A stretch of DNA of 64,000 nt from Leidyana gryllorum EB-2025a (GCA_048772705.1 JBLWGC010000204.1:111884-175883); one strand, 5' to 3'; counted from the first letter of the stretch, positions 1 through 10,892 are shown. Program-made: numbers and translations. Notes: generated by a model not told the origin, from the letters alone.

Positions 1-429
1 CACTACCTATAAGACCCACGTTAAGCCCAACCACCAGAGACTTCTGACCGAGCTCGAGAAGAAGAGCAAGCGCCATGTTGTCATCATCGCTCACCGCGCG
101 ATCATGAAGAAGAACACCAAGCGCCCTGGCCTCCGTATTCGTCCCCGGTCCCGAACTCTCACTTCCGTCCAAGATGCCATCCTGGTAAGCCGCCCCCCCT
201 TCCTTCCCTTTCTACTCCCGCTCTCCAGGAGGATGTGGTCGGCCCTACCGAAATTGTTGGACGGAGAATGCGCGTCAAGGTTGACGGCACTCAGATCCAC
301 AAGATCCTCCTTGACCCCCGGGATAAAACCAAGGACAACTTGGAGGAGAAGCTCCCCACTTTCGCTGCTGTCTACCAGACATTGACCAGCAAGCGGGCCG
401 TCTTCGACTTCCCCGAATACACCCTCTGA
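1..429 (+). CDS. RPS7: 40S ribosomal protein eS7, 3' part
   Basis: This is the C-terminal part of eS7, a structural protein of the small ribosomal subunit; its start lies before the window. Reading frame 2 from base 2 gives the conserved stretch RPRSRTLTSVQDAIL and, after an intron at 185-228 (44 bp, GTAAGC to CTCCAG), EDVVGPTEIVGRRMRVKVDG and the family's closing FDFPEY segment, ending at TGA 427-429. The insert KKNTKRPG before RPRSRTLT resembles apicomplexan eS7 rather than plant or animal forms. It is convergent with RCL1 across a 394-bp spacer. The identification is by family similarity and is firm; only the length of the missing 5' part is unknown. Confidence 0.93.
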
Positions 430-823
430 GCTGCATGATTTGCTGAATTCTTTTGGTGGGTTGCGTGGAGCGAACTAAACAGCTGCGATGTGCTTGGCGG
501 AGATCCGCGAATCACAACAACACTAGTAGTGCACCCAAACCCGGACACTCTGCCGCCCCCAACACGCACACATCTGGGCCCCAGTCCAGTCAGTGAACGG
601 ACGAAAGAGCGATCTCGCGCACCTGCTGATCTATCTCTCGCCATCTTAGGTATCATGAGATGGTATCCTCAAAAAAAAGCGAGCCACCTGCACCCCCGGC
701 GCGCCCACAATTCGAGCGAGCCCGACTTAGATTAATACTAAGCGGCGCTGAAGCGTAATATTGTAGTCCAATGTTCTGTGCGAGTGTTGTGTTGGAAGAA
801 GCTAACGACTAACGAGGGGTCAG
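430..823. other. spacer between convergent eS7 and RCL1
   Basis: I see no gene, repeat or RNA signature here. Both short ORFs are poor in recognisable content. It should hold the two 3' untranslated regions. Confidence 0.5.
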
Positions 824-2237
824 TCAGAAAGTTTTCCTGGCCATATTCGGGATTCCAAGCCCTATACAGCTCAATACTATCTGATTATGACGTTTGACTT
901 TCTCTATCTCCTCTCGGTCTTCTACGATGCCTTCTTCCGCTTCTTCTTCCTTATTGCTACCCTCACCTTCATCTATTGGCTGCTCTACATCTGCATCATG
1001 CTCCGCTAACCGCCGGGCAAACGACTCCACATTGAATTTGAACTCAAGAAAGTCGTATAGCAAACGCATCAGCTCGACACTGTGTGGGGTCAATCGCCCA
1101 ATCACCGCCTATAGGGAGAAATATGTGCATCACTATCAAACTGCTGCCACCCCTTACCCGACACGGCCCGTGATCCTCCGCCAGTGCCATGTATAGTATT
1201 GGAATCCATTGGAATTGTGAGTCGCACACTCCACCTTCCATTATTTCCGACAGCAGCCGGCAAACCGCGCTTTCGGCAACTTCGCAGGACGGCTCATCGC
1301 GCTCGTTCTGTCCACCGCTCACATTCGTTGTCAACGCCCCCTTCTTCTTCTTGCTGAGAAGCTCCTCTATCTTATGTTTCGCCAAAAAACGGCTTTGAAG
1401 CTTCTCGGCGGCACCACTTCCACCCTCCCCCGATTCGGCGAGGGTGTCCATGACTTCGTCAGCCGTGTAGCAGAAGCCTTTCATCGTCTCTGCATACAGA
1501 CTCACACCCATTCCCCGCGACTTCCCCGCTTTCTCCCCCGTACAAAGATCGCCTGCGATCTCCACGTGGTTCAGCATATCCGAGAGGATGCCCCGCGCCC
1601 GGTCAACGGCTCGCGTGGCGAACAATGGACTCAAGTGGCAAGTGAAAACAGTGCCCTTCACGCTCTTAACTCGACCAGCTCTAAGCAGCTGAAAAGGCTT
1701 AATGCGCTTCACAGGCCTACACCGGAACCGAACTCGTCCTCCACCTTCTGGCAAAAGCCCACGTCTGATAATGTCCAATTGGAAATCGGCTTCTTCAAGG
1801 CCACATTTCTGTGCCAATGTGAATGCCCCAACGCGAAAAGAATCAACCGTAATATCCTTGGGATGATCAGTTACTCCTCTCAGCACAATGTCCACACCGT
1901 TTTTGCAGAAAGGACCAATCATCATTAAGAACTCCAAACAGTACGTCAGACCGCGTTCCTTCGAGCAAAGCAGCGATTCGGTACCTTCCTCACACCCTTC
2001 CAGAAGCCCAGGGGTGAACTCGAGCTCCAGTAAAGTCTTCTCGTCCATCTTCATCTCAATACCGTCACTCAACTTTTCCACCAGCCGCATGATGTCTCCC
2101 TCATGGGCGTGCAGACCTGGCCGCTCCGAGTCGTCCACTCGAATGTCCGTTATATGGATTGGGATGCCTGTCAAACATGACAGGGCAACGCGATGCCGGA
2201 AACCGGCACTTCCTGTATACTTCCGCACCCGCTCCAT
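824..2237 (-). CDS. RCL1: RNA 3'-terminal phosphate cyclase-like protein RCL1
   Basis: Rcl1 is a nucleolar protein needed for early pre-18S rRNA processing; it belongs to the RNA cyclase superfamily but is not a cyclase. The N-terminus (KYTGSAGFRHRVALSCLTG) matches the Rcl1 start, followed by LEFTPGLLEG, DIVLRGVTDHPKDITVDSFR and IIRRGLLPEGGGRVRF, the GGG loop typical of the family. Two exons: 2237-1158 and 1108-824, separated by a 49-bp intron (1109-1157, GTAAGG to CTATAG). The product is 454 residues, longer than the usual ~370, because of a linker near residues 290-325 and an acidic tail after ARRLAEHDADVEQ. Its ATG is only 13 bp after the stop of the upstream small gene, so it probably depends on a shared promoter or on trans-splicing (inference). 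Confidence 0.9.
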
Positions 2238-2242
2238 CAGAG

Positions 2243-2252
2243 CAAAAAAGTC
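2243..2252 (-). promoter_or_regulatory. T6 box before RCL1
   Basis: Read on the minus strand this is GACTTTTTTG, placed six bases before the RCL1 ATG. The same box sits near the starts of NMNAT, LENG1/importin-like and DDX23. Dinoflagellate promoters are reported to use a TTTT box instead of TATA; linking that to this box is inference. Confidence 0.3.
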
Positions 2253-2784
2253 AAAAATCCGTCTTCGGCCGTGGATTATACCCAGCCAGCACTGGTAGCT
2301 TGGACCTCAACTTGCTAATGAATAATTCACGTTGTGCAACTGTGCCCAATGCACGATTGTTCCCTTCCAGTGCACTTGAGATTTCCCGTAACTGTTTGTC
2401 ACGTCATTGCTGTAACCCACAGGATAACCTTACCGCATCGGAGGTCGCATGGAGTAATTCCAGTTCTCCTCGTAATGCTTCAGCTCCCTGTTGGAGATGT
2501 CTCTATCACATAGTTATTATCTAACTCACCCATTCCCCTTCATCCATAGCCTCGCTGATCAGATACTTCTCTACCAAGTCTTGGGTCAAATGCAGATGTC
2601 TAGTGATCGCAGGATGGAAGACTATAGTTGTTCGCAATTCGTGGCCTACTCGCTCTCCGGTTCTGAATTTTGATCGGACTAGCTATACTCCAATACCCTC
2701 ACTCTCACCTATCAACTGTAATCGGATCTTAGAGACCACCGCGGCACTGGTGAGTCCTATCAGAAGACTCAACGCGGCTCGCAT
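2251..2784 (-). CDS. unknown 128-residue protein, four exons
   Basis: I do not recognise this protein. It is supported by four exons that keep frame across three clean GT-AG introns: 2784-2709, 2645-2530, 2487-2434, 2391-2251 (introns 63, 42 and 42 bp). The N-terminus is hydrophobic (MRAALSLLIGLTSAAVVSK) and could be a signal or mitochondrial targeting segment. The second half (about residues 65-115) is leucine- and glutamate-rich and likely a helical pair: ALRGELELLHATSDALREIS. It lies between GLDC and RCL1 on the same strand with gaps of 26 and 13 bp, so the three are probably co-transcribed. The first intron has alternative acceptors, so the residues around position 26 are least certain. 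Confidence 0.6.
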
Positions 2785-2796
2785 GTCTCGGGGCGC

Positions 2797-2806
2797 CACA
2801 CGTGTG
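2797..2806. repeat. CACACGTGTG palindrome
   Basis: One of four exact copies of this 10-bp palindrome in the window (others at 15450, 18381 and 50629). It lies between the GLDC stop and the ATG-side of the neighbouring small gene, just outside both reading frames. Confidence 0.4.
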
Positions 2807-2810
2807 TGCC

Positions 2811-5800
2811 TCAATGACGGGTCTTCTTAGTCAACGCTTTGTCGGATTTCGTGGCATTTGTACGACCAATCGGTGGCCAGTACTTCGTACGGCTCGCCAA
2901 AGGGAACAGAGCGTCTTGGACTGAGTATGGCTTCTTCTGCCAATCAGTCTGGATGAAGTCTTCCACTGTGTGCGGTGCATTTCGCACAGGATTATTGTCC
3001 GCCGGCTGCCGGATAGGGCTGATTTGAACTCACGCCTCTCCTACTCACCCATTGTCCTGACGCGATCCGAGCAGATTCCTCGGCAATCTTGATTATCGCA
3101 TCGGCGAAGGCGTCAAGCGATTCCCTAGAATGCTTCGGCTGCACACGGCACGAATCGCACCAAACTTACTTGTTCTCGCACTCCGTCGGCTCTATCATCA
3201 AAGCTTTGCGAATGGGCCAGGACATGGTGGGCGCATGGTATCCATAGTCCATCAGGCGTTTCGCAATGTCCTCTTCGGTCACATCGGCCTGTGTGAGAGC
3301 TTTGAGATCTAAAATAAACTCGTGGCCGCAATAATCTTCCTTTCCGTGGCAGACGCTTAAGCCAGCAGTGGTTAGGCGGTGTTTGAGATAGTTGGCGTTC
3401 AAAATGGCTGCGCACAAACGTCAGGACTTGCGATTGTGATAGACTCACCAACTTGACTTGATCTTTGAAGCCCCTTCTTCCCCATCATGAGGAGGTATAC
3501 CCAAGGTATCGCGAGTAGACTGGCGCTACCCAATGGCGAGTGCGTGAAACTGACAATCTCATCTCCCGAGATGTTGCCGGTTTCCAGCCCCATTTGTTGT
3601 AGCAGTCGAGGATTTGATTGGAAGTGACGGTGGGAAGGTAGGAACTCGCGAAGTTTGGCGGTGACACACACTGGGCCGACGCCCGGCCCTCCTCCGCCAT
3701 GCGGGATGCCAAATGTCTTGTGGAGATTGAGATGGCAAGCATCAGCACCGATTTTGCGCGGGTTTGTCAGCCCCATTTGAGCATTCATGTTGGCGCCATC
3801 CACATAGACTAGGGCGCCGATTTGATGAACAAGGCGGGTAGCTCTGAGATGAATTACAGGAATGAGAGCAGTTGCGCTGGTTGTTGACTCACTCTATGAC
3901 TTCTTGCTCGAAGATCCCGTGCGTGGACGGATAAGTTACCATGAAGCATCCAACATCCGATCCGTGCTGGTCCAGGGCCTTGCGCAAATGGTCTAGATCT
4001 ATGTGACCATTCGGTTTGAGATTGATCTGCACCACCTCAAAGCCGGAGAGGGTCGCTGAAGCGTTGTTTGTGCCATGTGCAGAAGCTGGGATCAGACAGA
4101 TTTTCCGGTTGGCTTGTCCTGTGGCTTTGTGATACTCTCTGATTGCATACAAGCCGGCCACCTCGCCTGCGCTTCCAGCGTTGGGCTGCAGCGAGCAGTA
4201 GTCCAGGCCGGTTATTTGACAGAGGAAGGTCGCAAGCATGGATGCGATGAGCACTGTGCCCTTAGTCTGCCACACAGGCGCGAGAGGGTGGGTATTCTGG
4301 AGTGTTGTATTGGTGAAGGCTGCAGTGATGCCGGCCGATGGATTATGTTTCATTGTGCAGGAGCCCAAAGGGATCATGGAGTTTTGGAGGCCTATATCTT
4401 TGTTGCCGAGTTCGTTGACCCAGCGCAACATATCGGTATCGGATCTCCCGGTCTTCCAGCCGTCTTTCTCGAGGAAAGGGCTCGAGCGCACTACTGGAGG
4501 CGATCGGGGCAGCGGTACCGTGGCACAGCTGAAGAGGCTGAGTTCACGGGCCGCCTTATAGAGGGCATGCAGGACTTGTTTGTAGACATCTTCGTCGCAG
4601 AGTAGCTCGTCGACGTGGATGCGGCAGACTCCGCGGTGAATATCATAGGCGAAGTTCAGCTTGCTATCTTCAGCCCATTTCCGAATGACTCCGAGATCAC
4701 GTCGTCGAATTCCCACGACACCAAAATGGCGTCCATAACGGAGCCAGCTGTTCTCTCCTTCGACACTGAAGCCGAGCTCGCGTGCGGCTTCAGCCAGCTC
4801 CGAGGTTCTAGAGTACACTTTCCTCGCTAATTCTTTGATTGCGTCAGAGCCTTTGTATGCCACCCAAAACTGAGCCATTACAGCTGGCAGTGATTGCGCA
4901 GTACAGATATTAGAAGTCGCATTCTCTCGTCGGATATGTTGTTCCCGAGTTTGTAAGGCGAGACGGTATCCCTTGCGCCCATTGGCGTCTTCAGCTACGG
5001 CCACGAGCCTACCGGGCAGCTGCGTAGAGCGTGAGAGAGTTGCTTGCTATAAGGAAGTGTACCTGACGGACTAGCTCATTGGTTACAGCAAAGTAGGCAG
5101 CTGCGGGGCCTCCCGTTCCCATGGGAACACCAAATCTGCGGGGTGGGTGAATGTGTGAGAACGAGAGAATGCTGATCACCTTTGGCTGGAGCCGAGCACT
5201 ATGTCAGCTCCCTGGCGGCCTGGGGGCTCGAAGAGGACCAAGGCGAGGGGATCGGTGATTGCAATTACTTTGGCTTTGAAGTCATGGCATTGACTAGCTA
5301 AGCGGCTGACATTTGAGACGATTCTGCCAGCAACGTCTGGTGTTTGGTATAGCACCGCCACTACGTTGTCCATTCCAGGCAGTCCATCCAAGAGGTCAAA
5401 TTCGCGTACAGAGATATTGAGAAACTTGAGACGAGTTCGCAGTACATCAGTGATCATCGGGCATACACCTCGATCGACCAGGACGGATATTTTCCCATCT
5501 TCCAGATCGGATGTGCGTTTGGCCAAAAGAACTGCCTCAACGGCAGCTGACGCGACATCCAGTAGCCCGGCGTTTGCCACCGGAAGGCCTGTGAGTTCGG
5601 CAAAGATATTCTGAAAGTTGTACAACGCCTCGAGACGCCCTTGACTAATTTCAGCTTGGTAGGGGGTATACGCAGAGTACCAAGCCGGGTTAAGGAGAAC
5701 ATTGTTGACCAGCACTGCAGGAGTGTGTGTGTTGTAGGAGTGGGCTCCGAGGAAAGACCGCCAATTCCTCTCATTGAGACTGAGAACTTCTCCCAGAAGT

Positions 5801-6213
5801 TCCTGGCCTCTGCGTTCGCTCAGACCTTCCTCTGGCAGTCCTCGGCCCAGATCGTCTTCGGCTGGTACGATCGCACTACGGGCGTAGGGGATCACCTTGT
5901 CGGCCAGCTCATCCAAAGAAGTCATGCCCACGGCTTTCAACATTTCGGCTATCTCGCTGTCGCTGGGCCCCAGCATCCGGCTTACATACGACCCGTCACC
6001 GGCCGGAAGTCTGTCCCCCAATCGTCCATGATCTATACACACTGACCGATCGAGGAGAGTGCGCGCTTCCGGGACGTCGGTGGCCGGAGGCTGTGAGGTG
6101 GGTCTGTAGATGGCTTCAACGTCATTTGCGATTCCTAAACCCGTCGTCAGCAGTCGTCGATGGAGTCGCCAGGACAGCGACAGCTTGGAATGGGATCCTT
6201 GAACTGGCAACAT
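2811..6213 (-). CDS. GLDC: glycine dehydrogenase (decarboxylating), P protein
   Basis: The PLP-dependent P protein of the mitochondrial glycine cleavage system decarboxylates glycine and passes the aminomethyl group to the lipoyl H protein. Seven exons: 6213-5180, 5135-5063, 5019-3893, 3843-3449, 3407-3170, 3124-3049, 3005-2811; introns are 41-49 bp. The 1045-residue product fits the family. Landmarks: THTPAVLVNN and PAWYSAYTPYQAEISQGR in the N-terminal half, LALQTREQHIRRENATSN, NMIPLG-like QNSMIPLGSCTMKHNPSAG, and the PLP-lysine motif HLNLHKTFGIPHGGGGPG with Lys about residue 787. The tail NAPHTVEDF...KYWPPIGR is also typical. Residues 1-60 are basic and look like a transit peptide. An ATG at 6306 is possible but would overlap NMNAT, whose ATG is 39 bp away in divergent orientation. 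Confidence 0.95.
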
Positions 6214-6240
6214 CGGCAGTCCCACGTGCGGAAATACTAC

Positions 6241-6250
6241 CACTTTTTTG
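6241..6250 (+). promoter_or_regulatory. T6 box in the GLDC/NMNAT divergent promoter
   Basis: CACTTTTTTG lies two bases before the NMNAT ATG in the only 39 bp that separate two divergent start codons. Promoter role is inferred from recurrence of the same box at other starts. Confidence 0.3.
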
Positions 6251-6252
6251 TG

Positions 6253-7072
6253 ATGCCTAGGGTCGGTGTTCTGGGTGGTAGTTTCAATCCCGTGACTTAC
6301 GGTCACCTTCTGCAGGCCTCAGAGCTGCTCAGCTTTGCGGTAACTTCTGATCCAGAAGTACCCTTTTTCGACTGTATATACCTGCTACCGTGTGGAGATG
6401 ATAGGTACTTTTCGAACACCAGTTGCGATCGGAACTATCTATCAGATATGACAAGAGTGTTACCATTCCGGCTGCTGAGCGATTGAAGATGCTCGAAGCG
6501 GCAGTCGATTGGTACAAATCGCAATATGGACAGCATTTGCAGCTGCAAGTGTGCGACTTGGAGATCCAAAATGGCAGCTATCTGCCGACAGCCGAGGTCC
6601 ATCGACAACTGACGACTCTGCAGCCCGACACAGAGTTTCATTTCGTCATCGGGGACGATCTGCTGTCTCGTTTTTCAACGTGGTAAAGGTGGAAACTTTG
6701 GCCCACACATCACATTCTCTCTCACAGGAAACAACCACAATACCTCTTGGACAGTGTGCCCTTTGTTGTCTTGGAACGAGATGGAGCCCCGAGGAGCACC
6801 TCCGGGGATACTCCGCTCCTCAGGAAACTGCTCCATGTTGCTGATGTTGCCGTTCGCCCCGTGACAGCAATGTCGACCAGCTCTACTGACATTCGTCACC
6901 GGGCGGCTACCTTTTGGAGCAAATCCAACGAGCCCAAGTTGACCGATCTCCAGGTATGCGAGAGGGCGATTCGAGCAACACACTTCCTTAATTTCAGACG
7001 CTGATGGCCGGAGTCCTCGTCCCTCCTGTCACCCTTGCCATCTGGAACAATAAGTATTACAAGGCCTCGTAG
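6253..7072 (+). CDS. NMNAT: nicotinamide/nicotinate mononucleotide adenylyltransferase
   Basis: This enzyme joins NMN or NaMN to the AMP of ATP to make NAD or its deamido form. It is a nucleotidyltransferase-superfamily protein: GSFNPVTYGH at residues 9-18 is the dinucleotide-binding loop with the TxGH signature, FVIGDDLLSRF is the central conserved strand, and SSTDIR near the C-terminus matches the ISSTxIR motif. Four exons: 6253-6404, 6446-6682, 6728-6953, 6998-7072; introns are 41-45 bp. The product is 229 residues, normal for the smaller NMNATs, and ends soon after VLVPPVTLAIWNNKYY. No targeting signal is evident. It converges with the LENG1-like gene, 30 bp between stops. Confidence 0.92.
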
Positions 7073-7102
7073 TGTAACATCCATAAAATGTATGTGGCAC
7101 CT

Positions 7103-8208
7103 TCATCGGTTGTGACGCCCTCGCCCGGGAAGATCAGAGCCTCTGGTCCTCGGGCGCGTATCTCGAAGTGAATTTGACACCTCCGATGTCTTAGTTTCAT
7201 CCTGAGAGTCTCGCGGTCGGCAGTACCACGGCACGTTGTGCGCTTCTTTCGAGAAACTGCTCTCAGCCCCCTTCTCGTGCAGCAACGCCGACAGCTGCTC
7301 TGCGTGGACCTTCCGTCGTTCTTGATCAGCTCTCTCCTCGGCTTCGAAAAGATGTATATGGCGCTTCACTCTCCTCTCCCCACTCCAGCTATCCCTTCTG
7401 CTCAAGACGACACGAGACGGCTGGTGACGTTCTTCTCTCTCCTCGTCACGCTGATCGCCAAATCGCTCGTCAACAAGTCCCCTCCGTTCCTTCTCAGGGG
7501 AGGCATCAACTCTATGGCCCCAATCCCGCCGTCTCTCTGCCGAAGGCTGGGAGTTCCCCTTCTCGAGTGAATCTCGGCGTCTCTCATCGCGCGTCTCTCT
7601 CCGTCTCTCATCGCGAGTCTCTCTGCGTCTCTCATCGCGAGTCTCTCTGCGTTTCTCATCGCGAGTCTCTCTGCGTTTCTCATCGCGCGTCTCTCTCCGT
7701 CTCTCATCGCGAGTCTCTGACCACCTCTTCTCGCATGGATCTCGGCGTCTTTCATCACGAGTGTCCCGACGTTTCTCGTAGATTTCTCTGACTGACGGAG
7801 GTGTCCGGGGACGGCAATGCGGAGGCATCAAGTCCTCCGCTGGACGCACTGGAGACGGTGGCTCAGGGGAGGTGGGTCTCTGTTCGACTCTCTCGTGCGC
7901 CAGAATAGTTGGAGAGAGGGGTTTGTGGCGTTTCTCGCCATTTTCAGCGTCAGGATGGGAGGAGGGTGGCTCGGTGCGTCTTCGTTTGCGGAGAGCTCCT
8001 AGGCTCTGGTTGAGGCGAGCTTCATTGATTTGCTTTTCCTCTTCACGCCTTTGAGCTTCGGCTTTTGCTTTATCCTTGTCAACTTTGAGTCTGAATTGCA
8101 CCACGGGTTGTATGGTGTGGGGTTGGGTTTTGTTGGTTACCGATTGTCGAGATTGTATACATTCCAAGACTTCTGGAATAGGATATTAAGTCCTCCGTGG
8201 CCTCCCAT
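7103..8208 (-). CDS. LENG1-like Cir_N-domain protein
   Basis: The N-terminus MGGHGGLNILFQKSWNVYN is the Cir_N motif found in LENG1 and CWC25-type spliceosome-associated proteins; plant LENG1 homologues start almost identically. Exon 1 is 8208-8141, exon 2 8090-7103, with a 50-bp intron (GTAACC to ATTCAG). The 351-residue product is highly charged. Residues about 125-200 are an imperfect RRETRDE-type octapeptide array, and the C-terminal part keeps the PWY tripeptide (VPWYCRP) that LENG1 proteins have. RS/RD-rich arrays of this kind are common in splicing proteins, so a nuclear role is likely but inferred. Its ATG is 28 bp from that of the divergent importin-like gene. Confidence 0.75.
7568..7735 (-). 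repeat. 24-bp coding minisatellite in the LENG1-like gene
   Basis: About seven imperfect copies of a 24-bp unit encoding R-R-R-E-T-R-D-E/K. The other strand stays open through the array and gives a spurious serine/histidine-rich ORF. Confidence 0.7.
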
Positions 8209-8210
8209 TT

Positions 8211-8220
8211 GACTTTTTTG
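8211..8220 (+). promoter_or_regulatory. T6 box between LENG1-like and importin-like starts
   Basis: GACTTTTTTG occupies part of the 28 bp between two divergent start codons. Same box as at 6241 and 2243. Confidence 0.3.
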
Positions 8221-8236
8221 GGTAACGTATATCTAT

Positions 8237-9661
8237 ATGACAGGTTGTGAAAGTCCCCCGTACCAGTCGACGAGTACTCGGCTAAGTCTGAATCGTCTAT
8301 TGGCGAAAACCAAAAGCTGGGCTAGAAGACGAGATCGTTGTGAGGATGGTAAGCGGCCTCGACGGACCAGTCGATTTGACGCGTTTTGGCGATTGGGCCA
8401 GCACAGTATGTTGCTTGCACCTTGGATGTGTATTGTGGATGTGATGTCTTGTTAGGCGCCGATACAGCGGACGAGGACACCAGTAGTGGGTCACCTGGGA
8501 TCCAGCGGGCGGGATCTGCTGGTTTGAGTCCGTCCTGGGTGGGTGATCCACCCGAGTGTGAGGCCGAGATTGGGGCAAAACACGCTGTTTCAATGACTTG
8601 GGCATCAACCCATGACTCCTCGTCATCTGTGGGGAACTCGCCGTCATCTGTTCACGTGAATACAGTGCGGGATGCACAGATTTTGGACAATATGTTTAAG
8701 CTATTGGATGACAGTAACCCAGCTGTGCGCGAGAAGGCACTTAGTACGGTGTTCCATCTCGCCCAGTCGTCTCCGGCTGCTAGAGATAGTATTCTGGCTG
8801 CCGGTGGACTGCAGCCCATTCTGAACGAAATCCAACGAGAGGGTCCGGCTGACGCTCAGACCGCCCGGGCGCTGTTCCATTTATGCATCGGGGATCCGTT
8901 ACCACCTTTTAATCTGGTTGTACAGGCGTTGCCCAGCTTCCAACGTCTTCTGGTCAGCAGTGATGACGAAGAGGTCTTGGTGATCATCTGTTATGCTGTG
9001 GCTGAACTCACAACGCACAAAGATCCGCACGCATCAAACTATATCAATAAGATTATCCCCCCTCCGCTGCACACCCGTCTGATTTCATTGTTAGCTCACG
9101 AGTCAATTGATGTTCGATTCCGCACTCTCGTTTTGCTGCGGGCAATGGCCTCTGCAGATCGGATTCACGGAAGCAAAGGTGAGTGGAGACGGCTGTCGTC
9201 GTTCTGAGACTTGGGGGCTGACAGAGTCAGGCAGCTATTGCGCCGATTGGTTTCCGCATGACATCACCAACTATTTGCGTCGTGCTTTGAGAGCACCAGA
9301 GTTACAAGACGAAGTTTTAGAGGTCACTCAGGCCTTAATGGTTAATCATTTCGATAGATTACTACGATCTGAAGATTTAATGCGAAAGTACTTTGCTGTC
9401 GTTAGCTCCAGAATGGGATTTGAGGCTCGCGCGCTCTCGAGTCTGTGTTCGGTTATGCGTCACGCGACTCCGGATCAGGTGTGAGACTTTCGCCATACAC
9501 TTTTATGCTTTCTTCAGGTTCGGTTTCTGCGGGACGTTGGATGTGCGGATGTGGTGAAACAAGGAGTGGAGGACACGGTGACTATGGAACAGTGTCACAA
9601 GGAATTGGATAAATTGTACATTCAGCTAAAATCTACAGGTCGCAAGAATAGAGGAGGGTGA
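8237..9661 (+). CDS. importin-alpha-like armadillo protein
   Basis: The central part matches importin-alpha armadillo repeats: LLDDSNPAVREKALSTV, then ARALFHLCIGDPLPPFNLV, which aligns with the ALSNLCRGxxPPPxF repeat, then SDDEEVLVIICYAVAELT (WALSYL repeat) and a following LLAHESIDVRFRTLVLLRAM. Importin-alpha carries NLS cargo into the nucleus with importin-beta. Proposed exons: 8237-8348, 8402-9178, 9225-9478, 9518-9661; introns 53, 46 and 39 bp; 428 residues. The usual N-terminal IBB domain is not evident; residues 1-40 hold only a short basic run (KSWARRRDRCEDG). Several conserved Trp/Asn of the NLS groove are replaced (ALFHL, YAVAEL), so cargo binding may be altered or lost. The 5' exon and its acceptor (8402 or 8456) are uncertain; the ARM part is firmer. 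Confidence 0.65.
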
Positions 9662-9760
9662 ACTTCAACTCTCCTCCCATTCATGTTGGTGGAGAAGAGT
9701 TGGCGGATGCTGTTGTTCCACACCCGTCTCCCCTGCTGGCTCGCCTCCCATCTGATGTTG

Positions 9761-10195
9761 CTAGTCCCTTGCCGATGAAGGAGAAGAACTGTTATTGGAA
9801 GAAGTTTCACTCCCGAGCTCCGAAGACGCCTGTTCTAATCCCTCCTCGCTGCCCATCGGGCTGCTATACGTTTCCTGAAACATGGAGGTGTCGCCTAAAT
9901 ATTCCTCGATATCGCGCTCAGTTATCTCCATATCTTGTTGCTGCTGCTGCTGCAAGTGGGGCAGAGAGTACATGATGGGGAATTGACGGGCAGCGTCATG
10001 AGCGGCCAAGATATCCGCCGCCATGGAGTGAATGATCGGTCGGTCAGACGGGCGAAAGCATCGACAGTTCAATGCATTGCGGCTCTGATCAACCTCAGGG
10101 AGGAGACGAACCACCTCGCCTCCTGTCAAATGCTCCTTGAAAATCTGCACGTCTTCATAGCTCAGCCAACTACTCATCCCCACCAGTAGCAGCAA
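9761..10195 (-). CDS. hypothetical protein with Gln run
   Basis: Not recognised. An uninterrupted 144-residue frame; a start at 10177 (MSSWLSYEDVQIFKEHLTGG) is as likely as 10195. It contains VVRLLPEVDQSRN and RPSDRPIIHSMAADILAAH, a six-Gln run and a Ser/Asn-rich tail. It converges with the importin-like gene (99 bp) and diverges from the next ORF with 17-35 bp between ATGs, the same layout as the GLDC/NMNAT and LENG1/importin pairs, which supports it being real. No function is suggested. Confidence 0.45.
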   Translation of the reverse strand: MLLLVGMSSWLSYEDVQIFKEHLTGGEVVRLLPEVDQSRNALNCRCFRPSDRPIIHSMAADILAAHDAARQFPIMYSLPHLQQQQQQDMEITERDIEEYLGDTSMFQETYSSPMGSEEGLEQASSELGSETSSNNSSSPSSARD

Positions 10196-10212
10196 TTTTT
10201 TATTTTCTCAGA

Positions 10213-10722
10213 ATGCTACTGCCTCGAATCGAGACCTCGAGACCGTCCCGGCCGTCTTGGCATCTCGCCGTCGCCGTCGTCGGTGCCTTCTTCCAGCCCT
10301 CTTCCCACCGAGCCGAAGTATACTATGCGCCTGACGGCCAACCCGTCGTAGTGCTTACGAGGCGCTCTCAAAGTCTCTGGGGCCGTCTCACAGGCAAAGT
10401 CAAGGAGAAAGTGCAAGTTATGGGGCCCCGCCCCACCATACAGGTCCTGAACCCCGGAGAAGATAACCCTCCCGGTCCAGACGGCGCCATCACGGTATAC
10501 AATATGGAAGCTGCACTTCGCCAAAAACCAGTCTGCACACACAAGAAGCAACAAGGAGCGCACTCTCACTCCCCCAAAGTACACCACGTACACCATTGCC
10601 TACAGCAACAGGAGCAGCAGCAACAACAGCAACAACACGAAACGCTAACGCCTCATTGCCAACATCACGTTCACTCGTATCGCGACGAGTGTCTCACAGG
10701 CCAATGCCGCGTTCGTAAATAG
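10213..10722 (+). CDS. hypothetical His/Gln-rich protein
   Basis: Not recognised. A 169-residue frame beginning MLLPRIETSRPSRPSWHL with a moderately hydrophobic stretch (LAVAVVGAFF, residues 18-27) that may be a signal or anchor segment. The middle (AEVYYAPDGQPVVVL to DGAITVYNMEAALRQK) looks like ordinary globular sequence; the last 55 residues are His/Gln-rich with CAG-type repeats and may be non-coding or spliced out. It is divergent from the preceding minus ORF. Confidence is limited by lack of similarity. Confidence 0.45.
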   Translation: MLLPRIETSRPSRPSWHLAVAVVGAFFQPSSHRAEVYYAPDGQPVVVLTRRSQSLWGRLTGKVKEKVQVMGPRPTIQVLNPGEDNPPGPDGAITVYNMEAALRQKPVCTHKKQQGAHSHSPKVHHVHHCLQQQEQQQQQQQHETLTPHCQHHVHSYRDECLTGQCRVRK

Positions 10723-10892
10723 CCAATAGTCGCGCCCGATTGTGCGTATCAAACACCGATCTTCCGATAACAAACCTCTGATATATAAATCTATGTGTTC
10801 CCACAGTGTCAAACCCCATCCGTTCTGTCCAGAGAAAAAAAAAGGTACTGACGCTCAACTGATTTTCGGAGTTCAGTTCCGGAGTCCTCACC

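Noticed and set aside
3006-3048. tRNA T-loop-like GAGTTCAAATC in GLDC intron 6
   Set aside because: No acceptor stem or D-arm; the segment is an ordinary 43-bp intron.
7402-7791. Repeat-rich ORFs on both strands over the LENG1-like gene
   Set aside because: Shadows of the 24-bp repeat; only the frame joined to the Cir_N exon has meaning.
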